A DNA stretch of 64,000 bases from Daedaleopsis sinensis (Eukaryota; Basidiomycota; Agaricomycetes; Polyporales; Polyporaceae), in NCBI GenBank assembly GCA_033807695.1, contig CM066301.1, positions 3,844,001 to 3,908,000 on the forward strand. Direction: 5' to 3'. Under the pieces are notes generated by a model. That model saw only the letters and a list, made by a program, of their open reading frames with translations. It was not told the origin of the DNA and did no database searches. This document shows, piece by piece, positions 63,964-64,000 of this stretch (positions within the stretch are counted from its first letter, which is position 1; every line of letters starts with the position of its first letter). A program made the translations under genes and the position numbers.

Positions 63964-64000
63964 TATATAGACCAAGATTGGCGGTACCGCCGATCAAAGG

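Noticed and set aside
1..64000. CRISPR arrays, bacterial operons, Shine-Dalgarno sites
   Set aside because: Not expected and not seen: genes are intron-rich and eukaryotic throughout.

Overview
The window is nuclear DNA of a filamentous basidiomycete, most likely an Agaricomycete. Genes are tightly packed on both strands and carry many introns of about 45-80 nt with fungal splice signals. The content also fits: a secreted copper radical (glyoxal) oxidase, a DUF6534-type seven-helix membrane protein, and a large Tad/I-like LINE. I read the genes by splicing frames by eye; exon junctions are given where the phases close exactly.

Layout. 1-1097 is the 3' part of RPA1 (+). 1660-5296 is a large unknown membrane protein (-). 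5674-10438 is an insulin-degrading-enzyme family M16 protease (-), divergent over about 120 bp from OGG1 (+, 10558-12081). 12987-14388 is an unknown helical protein (+). CKS1 (-, 14804-15364) is divergent from the meiotic helicase gene MER3/HFM1 (+, 15642-22144). TIM54 (-, 22236-23787) is divergent from SNW1/PRP45 (+, 23978-26016). A hemerythrin-domain protein (-) ends near 26554. The glyoxal oxidase (+) covers 27710-30164, followed by tRNA-Arg(CCT) (-) at 30403-30474, a NEDD1-like WD40 protein (+, 30737-33339), a short kinase-lobe-like protein (-, 34221-34894) and FAN1 (+, 35361-39091).

40112-57551 is the main feature. A DUF6534 membrane-protein gene (+) is split inside an exon by about 15.2 kb of inserted DNA. 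The insert is flanked by a perfect 15-bp direct repeat and ends in a poly-A tail (poly-T on the + strand), so it looks like a recent target-primed LINE insertion in antisense orientation. The LINE has intact ORF1 (gag-like, CCHC-type knuckle, RG-rich tail) and ORF2 (endonuclease, reverse transcriptase, RNase H, zinc finger). Unusually, it also has about 6.7 kb of extra 5' DNA holding an ASCH/EVE-like ORF, a second basic ORF, and a possible spliced gene on the opposite strand. I regard this as the candidate undescribed system.

Beyond it lie PNO1/DIM2 (-, 58157-59229), a DUF3835/URI-like protein (+, 59414-61763) and UDP-glucose 4-epimerase (+, 62334-63963). Most host genes are housekeeping (replication and repair, meiosis, cell cycle, splicing, mitochondrial import, ribosome assembly) and do not form a pathway cluster.
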